Below, piece by piece: positions 16,293-24,620 of a DNA stretch of 41,144 nt. Each line of letters opens with the position of its first letter. The first letter of the stretch is position 1. Source of the stretch: a virus. Under the pieces are notes generated by a model. It saw only the letters and a program-made list of their open reading frames with translations. It was not told where the DNA came from and searched no databases. Both the position numbers and the translations under genes were made by a program. The DNA is taken from positions 1 through 41,144 of IMG/VR virus record IMGVR_UViG_3300013132_000095. One strand, 5' to 3'.

Positions 16293-17016
16293 GCAGATTT
16301 GGAGTTTTTAAAAGTTTTAAATGTCCGTCTTCCAAATATGGATCAATAAACATTTTATCTCTGTATTGATCTGGGTAATCTGGAACGATGAGATATGTTG
16401 GCATTTTACGCATCAAAGTCAAGGTCTTAAACGCGCTGTCTGCCGCAATCATTTTTTTACAAAGTTTAACATGACTTAAATTAACCCAAATATTATCATG
16501 ATTAACTAGACAAATATTAGGCGCAAATTTTAAATCTTCGAATATGCTTAATTCCTTTTTAGATCCAAATAAAAGATAATTCTTATCGTCTCTGAATATT
16601 TTTCTTGCGATTTTATCAGAAATATTCTTAGATGATCTTTGAAGTTGGTTATTTGCGCTCTTAGCGAAATCACTTCCAAAGGGATGAATACCAATAATTT
16701 CGTTATCGTTATCGAATGGGCTTTCGACTTCGAAAGGATCTTGTATTTGAAGATATTTATTTCTTGGGCAATCTAATGTTCCGGTTCTATCTATTTTACA
16801 TAGAGTTGAATTTAAAGAACTGAGATCATCAAAATAATAATACTTAATTCTATCACTTTCTATAAATGGAGAAAAAAAGTCGCCAGCGCCTTTGAAGTGC
16901 GTGATGACTAAAAAGTTAAGACTTTTTATAGGTTTAGCTTGATTTACAATGTCTACACACTGTAAAAAATCACCTATTCCTCCAGTAATAATAAGAGTTT
17001 TTATCTGATCGGACAT
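16231..17016 (-). CDS. GT9-like (heptosyltransferase-type) glycosyltransferase
   Basis: 261 residues from ATG 17016, chosen over 17031 because GAGGGCGGAG lies just upstream and the protein then starts MSDQIKTLIITGG. GGIGDFLQ is the GT9 N-terminal turn; IIGIHPFGS opens the second domain; MIAADSAFKTLTLMRK matches the acceptor/donor loop usually written GxDSGxxHLA. It overlaps the 3' end of nrdJ by 16 bases and is isolated from the other glycan genes by the replication block. A 29-base stretch encoding DYPDQYRD is nearly identical to one in an unrelated glycosyltransferase at 36226. Confidence 0.72.
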   Translation of the reverse strand: MSDQIKTLIITGGIGDFLQCVDIVNQAKPIKSLNFLVITHFKGAGDFFSPFIESDRIKYYYFDDLSSLNSTLCKIDRTGTLDCPRNKYLQIQDPFEVESPFDNDNEIIGIHPFGSDFAKSANNQLQRSSKNISDKIARKIFRDDKNYLLFGSKKELSIFEDLKFAPNICLVNHDNIWVNLSHVKLCKKMIAADSAFKTLTLMRKMPTYLIVPDYPDQYRDKMFIDPYLEDGHLKLLKTPNLLENEKEIIEFVQKEVYSGKE

Positions 17017-19928
17017 ACTCCGCCCTCGCACTCCACTCCTTGAATCATTTCTCCTGTTCCAATTTTAACAGAGGAAAGAGGCTGAACCTTAGCGGTCGCC
17101 TTGAGATACTCTTGCTTAGAGATTTCTTGGTAGGGAGCTTGCTTAAATCCATGCTTTTGACGAAGAAGGAAGCTAACAGATTTAATATTATTTTTATAAT
17201 TATCCTTAAGCCACTTCTTCAGATCTGCTAATTCCTTCTCTTCATAATAAGCTGTTACAGAAACAGCGTTATCAGACCAAATATTCTGTAGCTTCTTGAC
17301 CATTTCAAGCTGCTTAAGAACACTCATGTCTTCTGCTAGAATTGCTCCATCAGGAGTTTCACACGGGAAATAAACGACAACAGTATCTCGATTTTCGGAA
17401 CCATCAAAATTCAATAGATATTCAACATGATATCCTAGATCCTTACAAATCTGAACAAGATTATCGCTGCTGCTCATACGAACAGTTCGCATGTAATACT
17501 TGCTGTAAGCAGGATGTACTCCGGGCGTTGCTCCGCCTAGAAGACTTAGAGTTCCACTTGGCTTGACGGTTGTAAGCTTAATACTTCTGCTCCAATTTCT
17601 CTTCGCGCTCCACTCCTCGTCAAACTTACGAAGAGCCACATAGCAATCATCAAGCCAATCAACTTTATCTAAAGATTGACAGATACCAGTAACACCAAGA
17701 CCAAGGCGCATATTTTTATGCACAATTTCATTTGTCTCTTCATGAATAAACGGAAGAGCCGCGATAGCCTTTTGAGTCTTGTAAAGAAGAATTGCACAGC
17801 GGCTTAACTCTTCCTTTGAAGTAATATTATTTAAATAAAGTTCACAAAGATTACAGCATTCATAATTTGACAAGGAAATTTCTCCACATGGATTTGTTCC
17901 TTCTACGGTATCTACATCTCCGGGATATAGATTATTATCCTTCATTAAGCCATCTTTTGTTCTTCCGTACTTTTGGCTTAAAGGAAGATTGAAAAGACCA
18001 TATGGCTCGCCATTAGCAAATCCTGTTTCTTTATTAATAATATAACCATTTGTCCAGAATTCATCCATCAAATGAGTATAATCATCAGCATAAATTGTAT
18101 TATTACTCATTGCGCGCCAATTAGGAACATTTCCTGTTCCCCAATTCTTGCCTCTTAGATAGAGAATATCATCTGGGTCACCGATAGCAATTTCTGCGCT
18201 TCTGCGAACATTACCAGCAACAACTACGCTGCCAATAATATTACAAATATCAAGGACATCGATAGAACGAAGTTTCTTACCTTCTCTTGCTTGAAAGATC
18301 TTAGTAATCTTTCCAATACCATCTATAAGAATCTGAGGACCGCTTGCCTTTCCTCCGAATCCATTGATTGGCTCGCCGTATCCGCGAATTAAAATTGTAG
18401 AATAGGAAAAAGACTTTCCGGAGACATAGAAAGCGTCTAGTACATTGGAGAGAAGTTTTACCCAACCTTCTCGACTATCAGGAACGATATAATCTGCATC
18501 TTTTGTAGCTTGGTGTTCTACGCTAACTCCCTTTTTAATTTTCGGAAGTTCATGAACATCTTCTCTGCGAATACTGTAACCAACTCCACCACCAAGCATT
18601 AGGTTTTCAAAAAGGAACAAAAAAGACTTTGGATGATTCATTTGAGCGAACCAGCAATTTCCGGTGAGAATATTCCCTTCAATCACAAATGAACGAGTAT
18701 CTGGAACTTCCGCACAATAAACCTCTTCTTCAATCTCTGTAAGCTCATTTGAAATAACTTTAGCCCAGTTATTATAATCTCTTTCAAATGCATCTAATTT
18801 AGAGCGGTGATCATTCCTGATGATCAGATGATGTGGATTATCTGAATTATAAAATGCGATAGACCATAATTCGCTGGACTCACATTCTGAATCAAAAGGA
18901 TTATAATCACGCTCAAGATATGGTTCTGAAGTTCTATATCCAAGAACAGCAGCAATATCCCTAGCAAATTCTAATACATCTTTTTTACAATTAAAAAGAC
19001 GAATTCGACCATTACTTTTATTAACACTTCCATCAGCAGCAATCCATCCAGCTAAAAATCCTGAAAGATATTGTTTATTTTCATTAATATCTGGAAGCTG
19101 TTTATAGTAATTAGGCATTCCAGCATATCTTACATGTCTAGAATTTTCAGGATTATTCCAAGATATTCTATTCAGTGAAAAATAATTTTTGCATTCATCA
19201 TATGTATTATCAATTAAATCAATAATTGATTCATATCCATTACAAGAACCATCTCCAAATACAAGTCCATGCTGAATTCCCTGTGGACTCATTTCTTTAG
19301 AAGCATTTTTCCCGCGAACAACGGGAACTTTATCGCCAATATTTAAATTATGTGTAAAAACATCAGTAGAGTTATGATTTCTATCAAGAATCAACCAGCG
19401 ATGCTCTGGAGTCGAATAAATAGTAGAAACATTTCCATTCTTATCTTCAAAAACTGTTTTCATCAGCTTTTGCTTTCCATAAGATTTAAATGGAGCAGTA
19501 ACCCATTTTCCATTTTTTGTGACTATTTCGACATTTTTACCAGCTAAATCACCAATTTGTTTCCATCCTTGACGAGTAAGAACTTTTGTAGAATACCTAA
19601 AACAATTAAGCAAAGAATTAGCTCCAAATCTTTCAACAGTTGAGGTTCCAAGCTGCCAAAGCATTCGACCCGCGAAGTTGCACTTTAAATTAAATACATA
19701 ATCATAAAGCTCTTCTGCTTCTTCCTTTGTGTATTGTGCGCCAATTTTTTGAGCGCCATTGATACAACGAGCAACTGTTTCCCACCACTCTTCTGTCGAA
19801 CCGTCAGCCTTTAGGCGAGCGTAAGTTCTCTTATATACAACATAACCAAGACCATTAAAGCCCCAATTAGGTTGTTTGTTCTTGTATTGACTAATAAAGC
19901 TATCAGACAAAATCATGGTCTCGGACAT
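17001..19928 (-). CDS. nrdJ: Adenosylcobalamin-dependent (class II) ribonucleotide reductase with intein
   Basis: 975 residues, of which 109-424 are an intein; the spliced enzyme is about 659 aa, somewhat shorter than Lactobacillus RTPR. Extein motifs: NSLLN|CWFAQMNHPKSF, GGGVGYSIRRE, TNPCGEISLSN (thiyl Cys681), KPSGTLSLLGGATPGVHP, and a C-terminal CEGGVC pair (Cys967, Cys972) for re-reduction. The SIRRE/GFGGKASG pattern and single-chain form fit the monomeric class II type, which uses vitamin B12 and works with or without oxygen. It makes dNTPs for the phage. The B12 requirement implies a host with cobalamin. The start is preceded by TATAATTATA, not a Shine-Dalgarno. Confidence 0.92.
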   Translation of the reverse strand: MSETMILSDSFISQYKNKQPNWGFNGLGYVVYKRTYARLKADGSTEEWWETVARCINGAQKIGAQYTKEEAEELYDYVFNLKCNFAGRMLWQLGTSTVERFGANSLLNCFRYSTKVLTRQGWKQIGDLAGKNVEIVTKNGKWVTAPFKSYGKQKLMKTVFEDKNGNVSTIYSTPEHRWLILDRNHNSTDVFTHNLNIGDKVPVVRGKNASKEMSPQGIQHGLVFGDGSCNGYESIIDLIDNTYDECKNYFSLNRISWNNPENSRHVRYAGMPNYYKQLPDINENKQYLSGFLAGWIAADGSVNKSNGRIRLFNCKKDVLEFARDIAAVLGYRTSEPYLERDYNPFDSECESSELWSIAFYNSDNPHHLIIRNDHRSKLDAFERDYNNWAKVISNELTEIEEEVYCAEVPDTRSFVIEGNILTGNCWFAQMNHPKSFLFLFENLMLGGGVGYSIRREDVHELPKIKKGVSVEHQATKDADYIVPDSREGWVKLLSNVLDAFYVSGKSFSYSTILIRGYGEPINGFGGKASGPQILIDGIGKITKIFQAREGKKLRSIDVLDICNIIGSVVVAGNVRRSAEIAIGDPDDILYLRGKNWGTGNVPNWRAMSNNTIYADDYTHLMDEFWTNGYIINKETGFANGEPYGLFNLPLSQKYGRTKDGLMKDNNLYPGDVDTVEGTNPCGEISLSNYECCNLCELYLNNITSKEELSRCAILLYKTQKAIAALPFIHEETNEIVHKNMRLGLGVTGICQSLDKVDWLDDCYVALRKFDEEWSAKRNWSRSIKLTTVKPSGTLSLLGGATPGVHPAYSKYYMRTVRMSSSDNLVQICKDLGYHVEYLLNFDGSENRDTVVVYFPCETPDGAILAEDMSVLKQLEMVKKLQNIWSDNAVSVTAYYEEKELADLKKWLKDNYKNNIKSVSFLLRQKHGFKQAPYQEISKQEYLKATAKVQPLSSVKIGTGEMIQGVECEGGVCPIR
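18657..19604 (-). other. Intein with LAGLIDADG endonuclease in NrdJ
   Basis: 316 residues (109-424). Cys109 opens block A (CFRYSTKVLTRQGWKQI); block B has the TPEH of TxxH; two LAGLIDADG-type motifs are GIQHGLVFGDG (217-227) and LSGFLAGWIAADG (288-300); block F/G runs VYCAEVPDTRSF to ILTGN, with Asn424 last and Cys425 as +1. The penultimate residue is Gly instead of His. The insertion point is immediately before the conserved N-terminal redox cysteine of the reductase, so the enzyme cannot work until splicing occurs. The endonuclease probably homes into intein-less nrdJ alleles. Confidence 0.92.
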
Positions 19929-19935
19929 ATTATAA

Positions 19936-20991
19936 TTATACGTTCTTTTTGTAAATTTCGATATCGAACTTTACCATTTTTTCCACTAGCTTGTCAAATG
20001 AAATCTTTGGATTCCAGTCTAATTCTTGTCTTGCTTGCGATGAATTTCCTAGTAGAAGATCTACTTCCGCTGGCCTATAGAATTTTGGATTGATTTTAAC
20101 TAAATCTATTCGATATGGTAGTACTGGAGATGCAAGACCATATTTTTCATTTATGCCTTCTCCACTCCAAAGACCTTTGATTCCAGCAGTTGCAAAAGCT
20201 TTTTCTACAAATTCTCTGATCGAATGAGTTTCGTCGCTTGATAAAACATAATCTCTTGGTTTTTCTTGATTCAACATTCTCCAAACACCATCTACAAAGT
20301 CCTCGCTGTCGCTCCAATCTCTTTTTGAATCTAAATTACCAAGCTCAATTGGAGTAAATGGTTGATTGTTTTTAATAGCATGATAAATGCGAGCAACGCC
20401 TTTGCTGATTTTTCTAGTTACAAATTCTTCTCCCCTCTTAGTCCCTTCATGATTAAATAATAAACCATGAACAGCATATAAATTATAAGACTCACGATAA
20501 ATTTTTACTAGATGGCGAGCGGAAGCTTTGCTCGCTCCATATGGGCTTCTTGGTCTTACTGGATGGAGAATGTCTTGTGGGCTATATTGAACATCTCCGA
20601 ATTCTTCGCTAGATCCAGCAGAATAAAATCGGCATTTTGGTTGAAAACGACGAACAGCTTCTAGGCATCTAGCGACTCCAGTAGCATTAACATCAAAAGT
20701 TTGAAGCGGAATATCCCAACTACAACCGACAAACGATTGAGCTGCAAAATTAATAAAATAATCAGGCTGAATGTCTCGCACAAGACCATCTATGCTTATG
20801 CTGTCAGATAAATCACCATAAACTAATTTAAATCTTTTATTTTTAATAAACGATTGACAATTAACAAAATTTGGATTAGAAGTGCGACGAGTCATTCCAA
20901 AAATTTTTACCGTCGTGTTCTTCAATAGATATTCTACAAGATTTGCTCCATCTTGTCCGCTTATGCCGGTTATTAAAACTTTTTTTTCCAT
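19936..20991 (-). CDS. gmd: GDP-mannose 4,6-dehydratase
   Basis: 351 residues of full family length. NAD(P)-binding GISGQDGAN (9-17), SAGSSEEFG (catalytic Ser/Glu), SPYGASK (Tyr151, Lys155) and FNHEGTKRGEEFVTRKIS are diagnostic of GDP-mannose 4,6-dehydratase; RRTSNP resembles the NADP/tetramer loop. It converts GDP-mannose to GDP-4-keto-6-deoxymannose, precursor of fucose, rhamnose or perosamine sugars, and so supplies the glycosyltransferases in this window. It lies 7 bases before nrdJ and 3 bases after an HNH nuclease gene, beyond which a decayed copy of its own 5' end is found. No epimerase/reductase partner is seen in the window. Confidence 0.95.
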   Translation of the reverse strand: MEKKVLITGISGQDGANLVEYLLKNTTVKIFGMTRRTSNPNFVNCQSFIKNKRFKLVYGDLSDSISIDGLVRDIQPDYFINFAAQSFVGCSWDIPLQTFDVNATGVARCLEAVRRFQPKCRFYSAGSSEEFGDVQYSPQDILHPVRPRSPYGASKASARHLVKIYRESYNLYAVHGLLFNHEGTKRGEEFVTRKISKGVARIYHAIKNNQPFTPIELGNLDSKRDWSDSEDFVDGVWRMLNQEKPRDYVLSSDETHSIREFVEKAFATAGIKGLWSGEGINEKYGLASPVLPYRIDLVKINPKFYRPAEVDLLLGNSSQARQELDWNPKISFDKLVEKMVKFDIEIYKKNV

Positions 20992-20994
20992 ATA

Positions 20995-21546
20995 TTATTT
21001 ATTTTTTTTTATTATTTTTTTACACATTTCAATGAATTGTTCATTTGTCATTTCTTGTTTAGCGTAATTTATATCTTTATCTATCCATTGGACATTGGTA
21101 ATAATATACCCTAAAGATGGATCAATTCTATCTAATGATGCGTTTCCATCATGAGTTTTTCTATTTGAATTAAATTTAAGATCTATTCCTGATAAAGCAC
21201 ATTTATAATTTTGTTTTTGAAATAAGATCCATATTTCATCGAGGGTTATTTCAAATTGCAAATTTCTTGATTCAGCTCCTCTTTTTAGAGAATAAAAGTA
21301 GCTTCCACTTATTTCACCAATCCCTTTCCATTTAGGATTATTAAATGTTTTTTGAAATTGTTGGCATCCACAACTTTTATAATTTCCTTTATAGACATTG
21401 TGAAATTTAGCTTCAAATATCCTACCACAATTAAAACATTGGCATTCTATAAATAATCTTCCATCTCTTACGTCTAAAGATTTTAATATCTTTACTCCTC
21501 CAACCTTTTTGCCGATATAAGAATTTATTGTACTTTTTCTACCCAT
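20995..21546 (-). CDS. HNH endonuclease with N-terminal zinc ribbon
   Basis: 183 residues. An N-terminal treble-clef-like ribbon has CQCFNCG and CGCQQF; the HNH core is YKCALSGIDLKF, then NASLDRIDPSLGYIITNVQWIDKDINYAK, with the Asp-Arg and the NVQW typical of phage free-standing HNH enzymes. Such genes move by cutting a cognate site and being copied in with flanking DNA. Here it separates an intact gmd from a broken gmd 5' end, which fits insertion by homing. Its start is preceded by GTGTATTTATTTAT rather than a Shine-Dalgarno. Confidence 0.88.
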   Translation of the reverse strand: MGRKSTINSYIGKKVGGVKILKSLDVRDGRLFIECQCFNCGRIFEAKFHNVYKGNYKSCGCQQFQKTFNNPKWKGIGEISGSYFYSLKRGAESRNLQFEITLDEIWILFQKQNYKCALSGIDLKFNSNRKTHDGNASLDRIDPSLGYIITNVQWIDKDINYAKQEMTNEQFIEMCKKIIKKNK

Positions 21547-21579
21547 ATAAATAAATACACTTTGTTTTTGTAGATAGAA

Positions 21580-21662
21580 AGTATTTTTAAAAAGTATTTT
21601 TTAACAGATGCTTAGTCGTTTTCGTCATCTTGACCTAGAATTCCTGTAATTATAATATTCAT
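21580..21662 (-). pseudogene. Decayed 5' fragment of a gmd-like gene
   Basis: ATG at 21662 directly follows the stop of the upstream gene (TAAATG) and gives MNIIITGILGQDDEND then a stop. This copies the gmd N-terminal NAD-binding strand (VLITGISGQDGAN). In the +1 frame after GQD the same DNA continues to HLLKNT, matching YLLKNT in intact gmd. So a nucleotide-sugar dehydratase 5' end is present with a small deletion and then breaks off before the HNH gene. Similarity is short, about 25 residues over two frames, but collinear. A real 16-aa peptide is the alternative. Confidence 0.5.
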
Positions 21663-22043
21663 TTATTCGACTGAAAACATTTTATTCCCAGAGACATCTC
21701 CTCTTGAAGGATCTTTAACGTGTTTCTTGCCGTTAGTTTTCTTGCTATAATCTTCGAAGAATTTTTTTTGAACTGGATCTGTTCCAGCGGCGCGCTGCCT
21801 TTTTTCAGATAATTCTTTTGATCGATCCATCAAGTCGCCTAACGTTTCTCTCTTGCCAGAAGTTTTATTCTTAAATTCTGATTCATTGAATGGATCTATC
21901 TGAGTATCAATATTAGACTGAGGAATAGTGAAAACACGTTCCCACTGAATACCGTCCTCAAAATAGACATGATTCTCGTTCATTGACTGAACGATTTCTT
22001 TAATCTTTCCAGTCTTAGGATTTTTAAATAAATATATAGGCAT
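21663..22043 (-). CDS. FmdB-like small phage protein lacking the zinc ribbon
   Basis: 126 residues. MPIYLFKNPKTGKIKEI has the shape of the FmdB regulatory/zinc-ribbon family (MPIYEYxCxxCG), but both CxxC knuckles are absent, as in several phage versions. The rest is polar: a RETLGDLMDRSKELSEKR helix and a basic Gly/Lys-rich end. Its start overlaps the stop of the upstream methyltransferase by one base. Function unknown; possibly DNA or nucleoprotein binding. Confidence 0.7.
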   Translation of the reverse strand: MPIYLFKNPKTGKIKEIVQSMNENHVYFEDGIQWERVFTIPQSNIDTQIDPFNESEFKNKTSGKRETLGDLMDRSKELSEKRQRAAGTDPVQKKFFEDYSKKTNGKKHVKDPSRGDVSGNKMFSVE

Positions 22044-22621
22044 TAATATAAATACATTAAGTCAGGTTTAGTTTTTTTACCTACGTACAAAGAGTGTTCA
22101 TTTTTGTGATTAAATAAAACTTTCTTTGCAAAATTATGCCAAGCATAAAATGATCCGGGCCAAGTTTCAATTACGTCATGAAATCCAATTAATCCGCCAT
22201 TTTTAACAATTGGATACGATAAAATAAAATCTGACAATACATCTTGATAATCATGAGAAGCGTCAATAAAAACAAAATCAACTTTTTTATCCCCGAACTT
22301 TTCGTTCCAGTTTTTTAAAAATTCGTAGGAAGAACTTTTATAAAATGTTATTGTATCAGTTAAATTGTTTTTCTTGATATTCTCTTTGAACATGTCGAAT
22401 CTGTAATCTTCTCGAAACCAATCGACTGCTATTATTTTACTATTTTTTTCTTTCGCCGCGAAACCCATTGCTGTTGCGGATTTTCCAGCGTCAGAACCTA
22501 TTTCTAGAACAGTAGATTCTTCTGGAAGATTTCGGACTAAATTAAATAGATATTTTTCTTGCCCCGGAACCAAGAATCCAGCAACGGCATCGACTCTATC
22601 TTTGTAAAAATCGTATTCCAT
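22043..22621 (-). CDS. SAM-dependent methyltransferase (Methyltransf_24-like)
   Basis: 192 residues. TVLEIGSDAGKSATAMG is motif I, IIAVDWF motif II, VDFVFIDASHDYQDVLSDF the diagnostic FIDasH/DYxxVxxD segment, and GGLIGFHDVIETWPG the following strand with its HD. This is the same subfamily as the methyltransferase at 4113 but clearly divergent. It follows the GT4 gene by one base, which suggests methylation of the sugar or glycan handled by that enzyme. Acceptor unknown. The start is preceded by CATATAATATGG and no Shine-Dalgarno. Confidence 0.82.
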   Translation of the reverse strand: MEYDFYKDRVDAVAGFLVPGQEKYLFNLVRNLPEESTVLEIGSDAGKSATAMGFAAKEKNSKIIAVDWFREDYRFDMFKENIKKNNLTDTITFYKSSSYEFLKNWNEKFGDKKVDFVFIDASHDYQDVLSDFILSYPIVKNGGLIGFHDVIETWPGSFYAWHNFAKKVLFNHKNEHSLYVGKKTKPDLMYLY

Positions 22622-22622
22622 A

Positions 22623-23699
22623 TTATATGAGTTTCAATATTTCATCAACTGTTTTAGCATAAGTAAACTCTTCTTGAAGTTTTAGTCCTTCAGTATTTAC
22701 TTTATTAGATTCAACTCTTTTGATTACTTCTTCACAAGCTGCTACAAAATCATCTTCTTTATAATTAAAATATTGCCCTTGATTAATATCAGTTCCTTTC
22801 TTGAAAAATACATTGTCATAACAATCTATCTTTTCAGACAGAGGATTAACAAGAACAGAATTTTTTTCAGTAGCCCAAGTTTGATGAGCGTGAGCGTTAA
22901 GGATAACGCCATGCTTTCCTAAAGCAACAGAAGAGAATTCAGGAATAGACCATCCTTCTCCACTTGACATTCCAATAATAACATCAGCAGAATTTAAAAA
23001 CTCATTATAATCTTCATTAGAGGGAATTCTTTCAAGATTATTAAAATTAAAATACTTCTTTCCTTCTAAAGCTTCATGTATAACTTTATCATTAATCTCC
23101 TTCGAAATAAATGAATTATAACAAGCTATTTGAAGAGAATATCTTTTATCATTGCCGAATCGTTTCAGCCAACTTTTAATAACTCGAATTTGATTTTTGC
23201 GCCGTTCTAGTTTGCCGCACAAATTAAAAGTAATTCTGCCATCATTGAAGAATTCTTTATTGACGACTTTAAAAGTATCAGCATCAAAACCAAGAGGAAC
23301 ATAAACAGTTTCGATCCCAATATCAGAGAAAACTTTCTGAGTATATTTATTCGTGAAAACTGTTATGTTACTTTTTGCTACATTCTTTTCAAAAACAGTA
23401 GGAGAATCAAGTTCGTAAAAAGAAATAAGAATCTGCTTTTTTGCAACAGATTCAAGGCCGCCGCTTAAATGCCACAGCTTAATAACAGGAACATCTCTTG
23501 TGTGAGAAGTTTTATACCTTTGGACGCAAGAGTTTAACCAGTTATTAAATTCTGAATCCTGTTTAGATGTGGACAAATCGACGTTTCCTATCGGAGCCAA
23601 AGAAGGGTTTAGCCCCCTTCGGTAGATCTCTCTCAAAATTGAGAGAGAAACCTGACCGAAGGAGACTGAATTGATAGGAACGTTAAGACAGAATTCCAT
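22623..23699 (-). CDS. GT4-family glycosyltransferase
   Basis: 358 residues. The C-terminal GT-B domain shows RITFNLCGKLERRKNQIRVI (strand with the basic donor-binding loop), then SADVIIGMSSGEGWSIPEFSSVALG, the EX7E-like donor motif of GT4. The N-terminal domain includes ISFYELDSPTVF and an NKYTQKVFSDIGI segment, as in GT4 enzymes that recognise a partner sugar. It sits directly upstream of a methyltransferase (1-base gap) and starts at the stop of the DUF736-like gene. Its first codons carry a conspicuous nested inverted repeat (23616-23662). Confidence 0.85.
   Translation of the reverse strand: MEFCLNVPINSVSFGQVSLSILREIYRRGLNPSLAPIGNVDLSTSKQDSEFNNWLNSCVQRYKTSHTRDVPVIKLWHLSGGLESVAKKQILISFYELDSPTVFEKNVAKSNITVFTNKYTQKVFSDIGIETVYVPLGFDADTFKVVNKEFFNDGRITFNLCGKLERRKNQIRVIKSWLKRFGNDKRYSLQIACYNSFISKEINDKVIHEALEGKKYFNFNNLERIPSNEDYNEFLNSADVIIGMSSGEGWSIPEFSSVALGKHGVILNAHAHQTWATEKNSVLVNPLSEKIDCYDNVFFKKGTDINQGQYFNYKEDDFVAACEEVIKRVESNKVNTEGLKLQEEFTYAKTVDEILKLI
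23616..23662. repeat. Nested inverted repeat in the 5' coding region of the GT4 gene
   Basis: Outer arms CCTTCGGT (23616-23623) and ACCGAAGG (23655-23662) are perfectly complementary. Inside, CTCTCTCAA (23628-23636) and TTGAGAGAG (23639-23647) form a second perfect stem with a two-base centre. In the leftward mRNA this would fold about 40-85 bases after the start codon. It encodes ordinary-looking protein, so it is not an intergenic element. Confidence 0.75.
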
Positions 23700-24025
23700 T
23701 ACAGAAGTCCATCTGAATCATCGGCGCTTTCAGCTTGCGCTGGTTTTGGAGCAGTGTTCTTAGTTTTCACTGGAGCAGAAGCTTTTTCCGAAGTTTCACC
23801 AGTGCCACTGCGATTTTCTAGAGGCAGAGACTCATAGATGCGAAAATCTGGCTGATTTTCGTTCTTCTTGTTCTTCGAAGAGAAGACGACGATCTTTGTC
23901 TTGGATCCATCCCAGTTAGAGATGTAACCAGTCAAATAAGTCTCGTTCTTTCCTTGACGCTTCCAAAGAGCGCCAAGTTCTTCGCGCTGAGTCTTGCTTG
24001 TTGTTGAGGGTGCAGTACTATTCAT
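23699..24025 (-). CDS. DUF736-like small protein with acidic tail
   Basis: 108 residues. REELGALWKRQGKNETYLTGYISNWDG followed by a NENQPDFRIYES strand resembles the DUF736 / SSB-associated small beta-barrel proteins (LGALWKR, pDYRvy). A Pro/Ala/Lys-rich linker leads to a DDSDGLL tail. The layout (beta domain, flexible linker, acidic tip) recalls the protein at 2750, although the folds look different. It overlaps the sigma-factor gene by 8 bases and abuts the GT4 gene. A nucleic-acid-related role is likely but unproven. Confidence 0.6.
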   Translation of the reverse strand: MNSTAPSTTSKTQREELGALWKRQGKNETYLTGYISNWDGSKTKIVVFSSKNKKNENQPDFRIYESLPLENRSGTGETSEKASAPVKTKNTAPKPAQAESADDSDGLL

Positions 24026-24620
24026 ATATTTCTATTTTTTTATTTTTGATTTTACGTTTAAGAAGATTTATTCCTTTTTTGTGAAGGTTAAGAACAGTTT
24101 GCGTTGTCACACCAAGTTCTTCCGCGATGTTCTTCCACTTTACTTTGTAATCAGAATACTTCCTCTTGAAGACATATGAAATTCTTTCGTCAGACAATTC
24201 TGAAAAAATCGGAATAATATTATCCAGATTGATTCGGCTTTTATCATGCCGAAAGGCTTCCATAGATATTTCAGAGTCTATAATAGGCGAAATTTCTTCG
24301 TTGTCAATGAAGAATTTGTTCTTTGTGCTAGAAATTTTATTCAGACAATTAAAGCGCGCTTGATTTGCCAGCCATGTAGAAAATTTTACTTTCTTTTCTG
24401 GGTCAAAAGATGAAACAGAAGAGAAAAATACGTACATCTTGTCAGCAAGAATATCTTCTAAAGAATATCCTGATTTTCTAAGAGCGTTTGTATAACCATG
24501 ACAGACTTTGTAGTATAAATTTTCATGTCGTTCCATCAACTCTCTAAAAAGATCGTTACTACTGTCTTCTTTTATTTTCAAAATTAGCTCATTGTCTGAG
24601 AATTTTTTAAAGTTTTTCAT
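24018..24620 (-). CDS. Phage RNA polymerase sigma factor (sigma-70 family, ECF-sized)
   Basis: 200 residues. Region 2 is visible: a helix with NDLFRELMERHENLYYKVC, then YSLEDILADKMYVFFSSVSSFDPEKKVKFSTWL (the 2.2-2.4 pattern FDPxxxxKFSTWL) and NQARFNCLNKIS. Region 4 is the helix-turn-helix VKWKNIAEELGVTTQTVLNLHKKGINLLKRK. Lack of regions 1 and 3 gives an ECF-like size. It should redirect host core RNA polymerase to a class of phage promoters. It overlaps the dNMP kinase gene by 14 bases and is among the first genes behind the strong promoter at 25583, so it may be made early. Confidence 0.85.
   Translation of the reverse strand: MKNFKKFSDNELILKIKEDSSNDLFRELMERHENLYYKVCHGYTNALRKSGYSLEDILADKMYVFFSSVSSFDPEKKVKFSTWLANQARFNCLNKISSTKNKFFIDNEEISPIIDSEISMEAFRHDKSRINLDNIIPIFSELSDERISYVFKRKYSDYKVKWKNIAEELGVTTQTVLNLHKKGINLLKRKIKNKKIEIYE

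Noticed and set aside
22128-22141. Second sigma54-like sequence, TGGCATAATTTTGC, on the - strand
   Set aside because: GG-to-GC spacing is one base short and it lies inside a methyltransferase gene.
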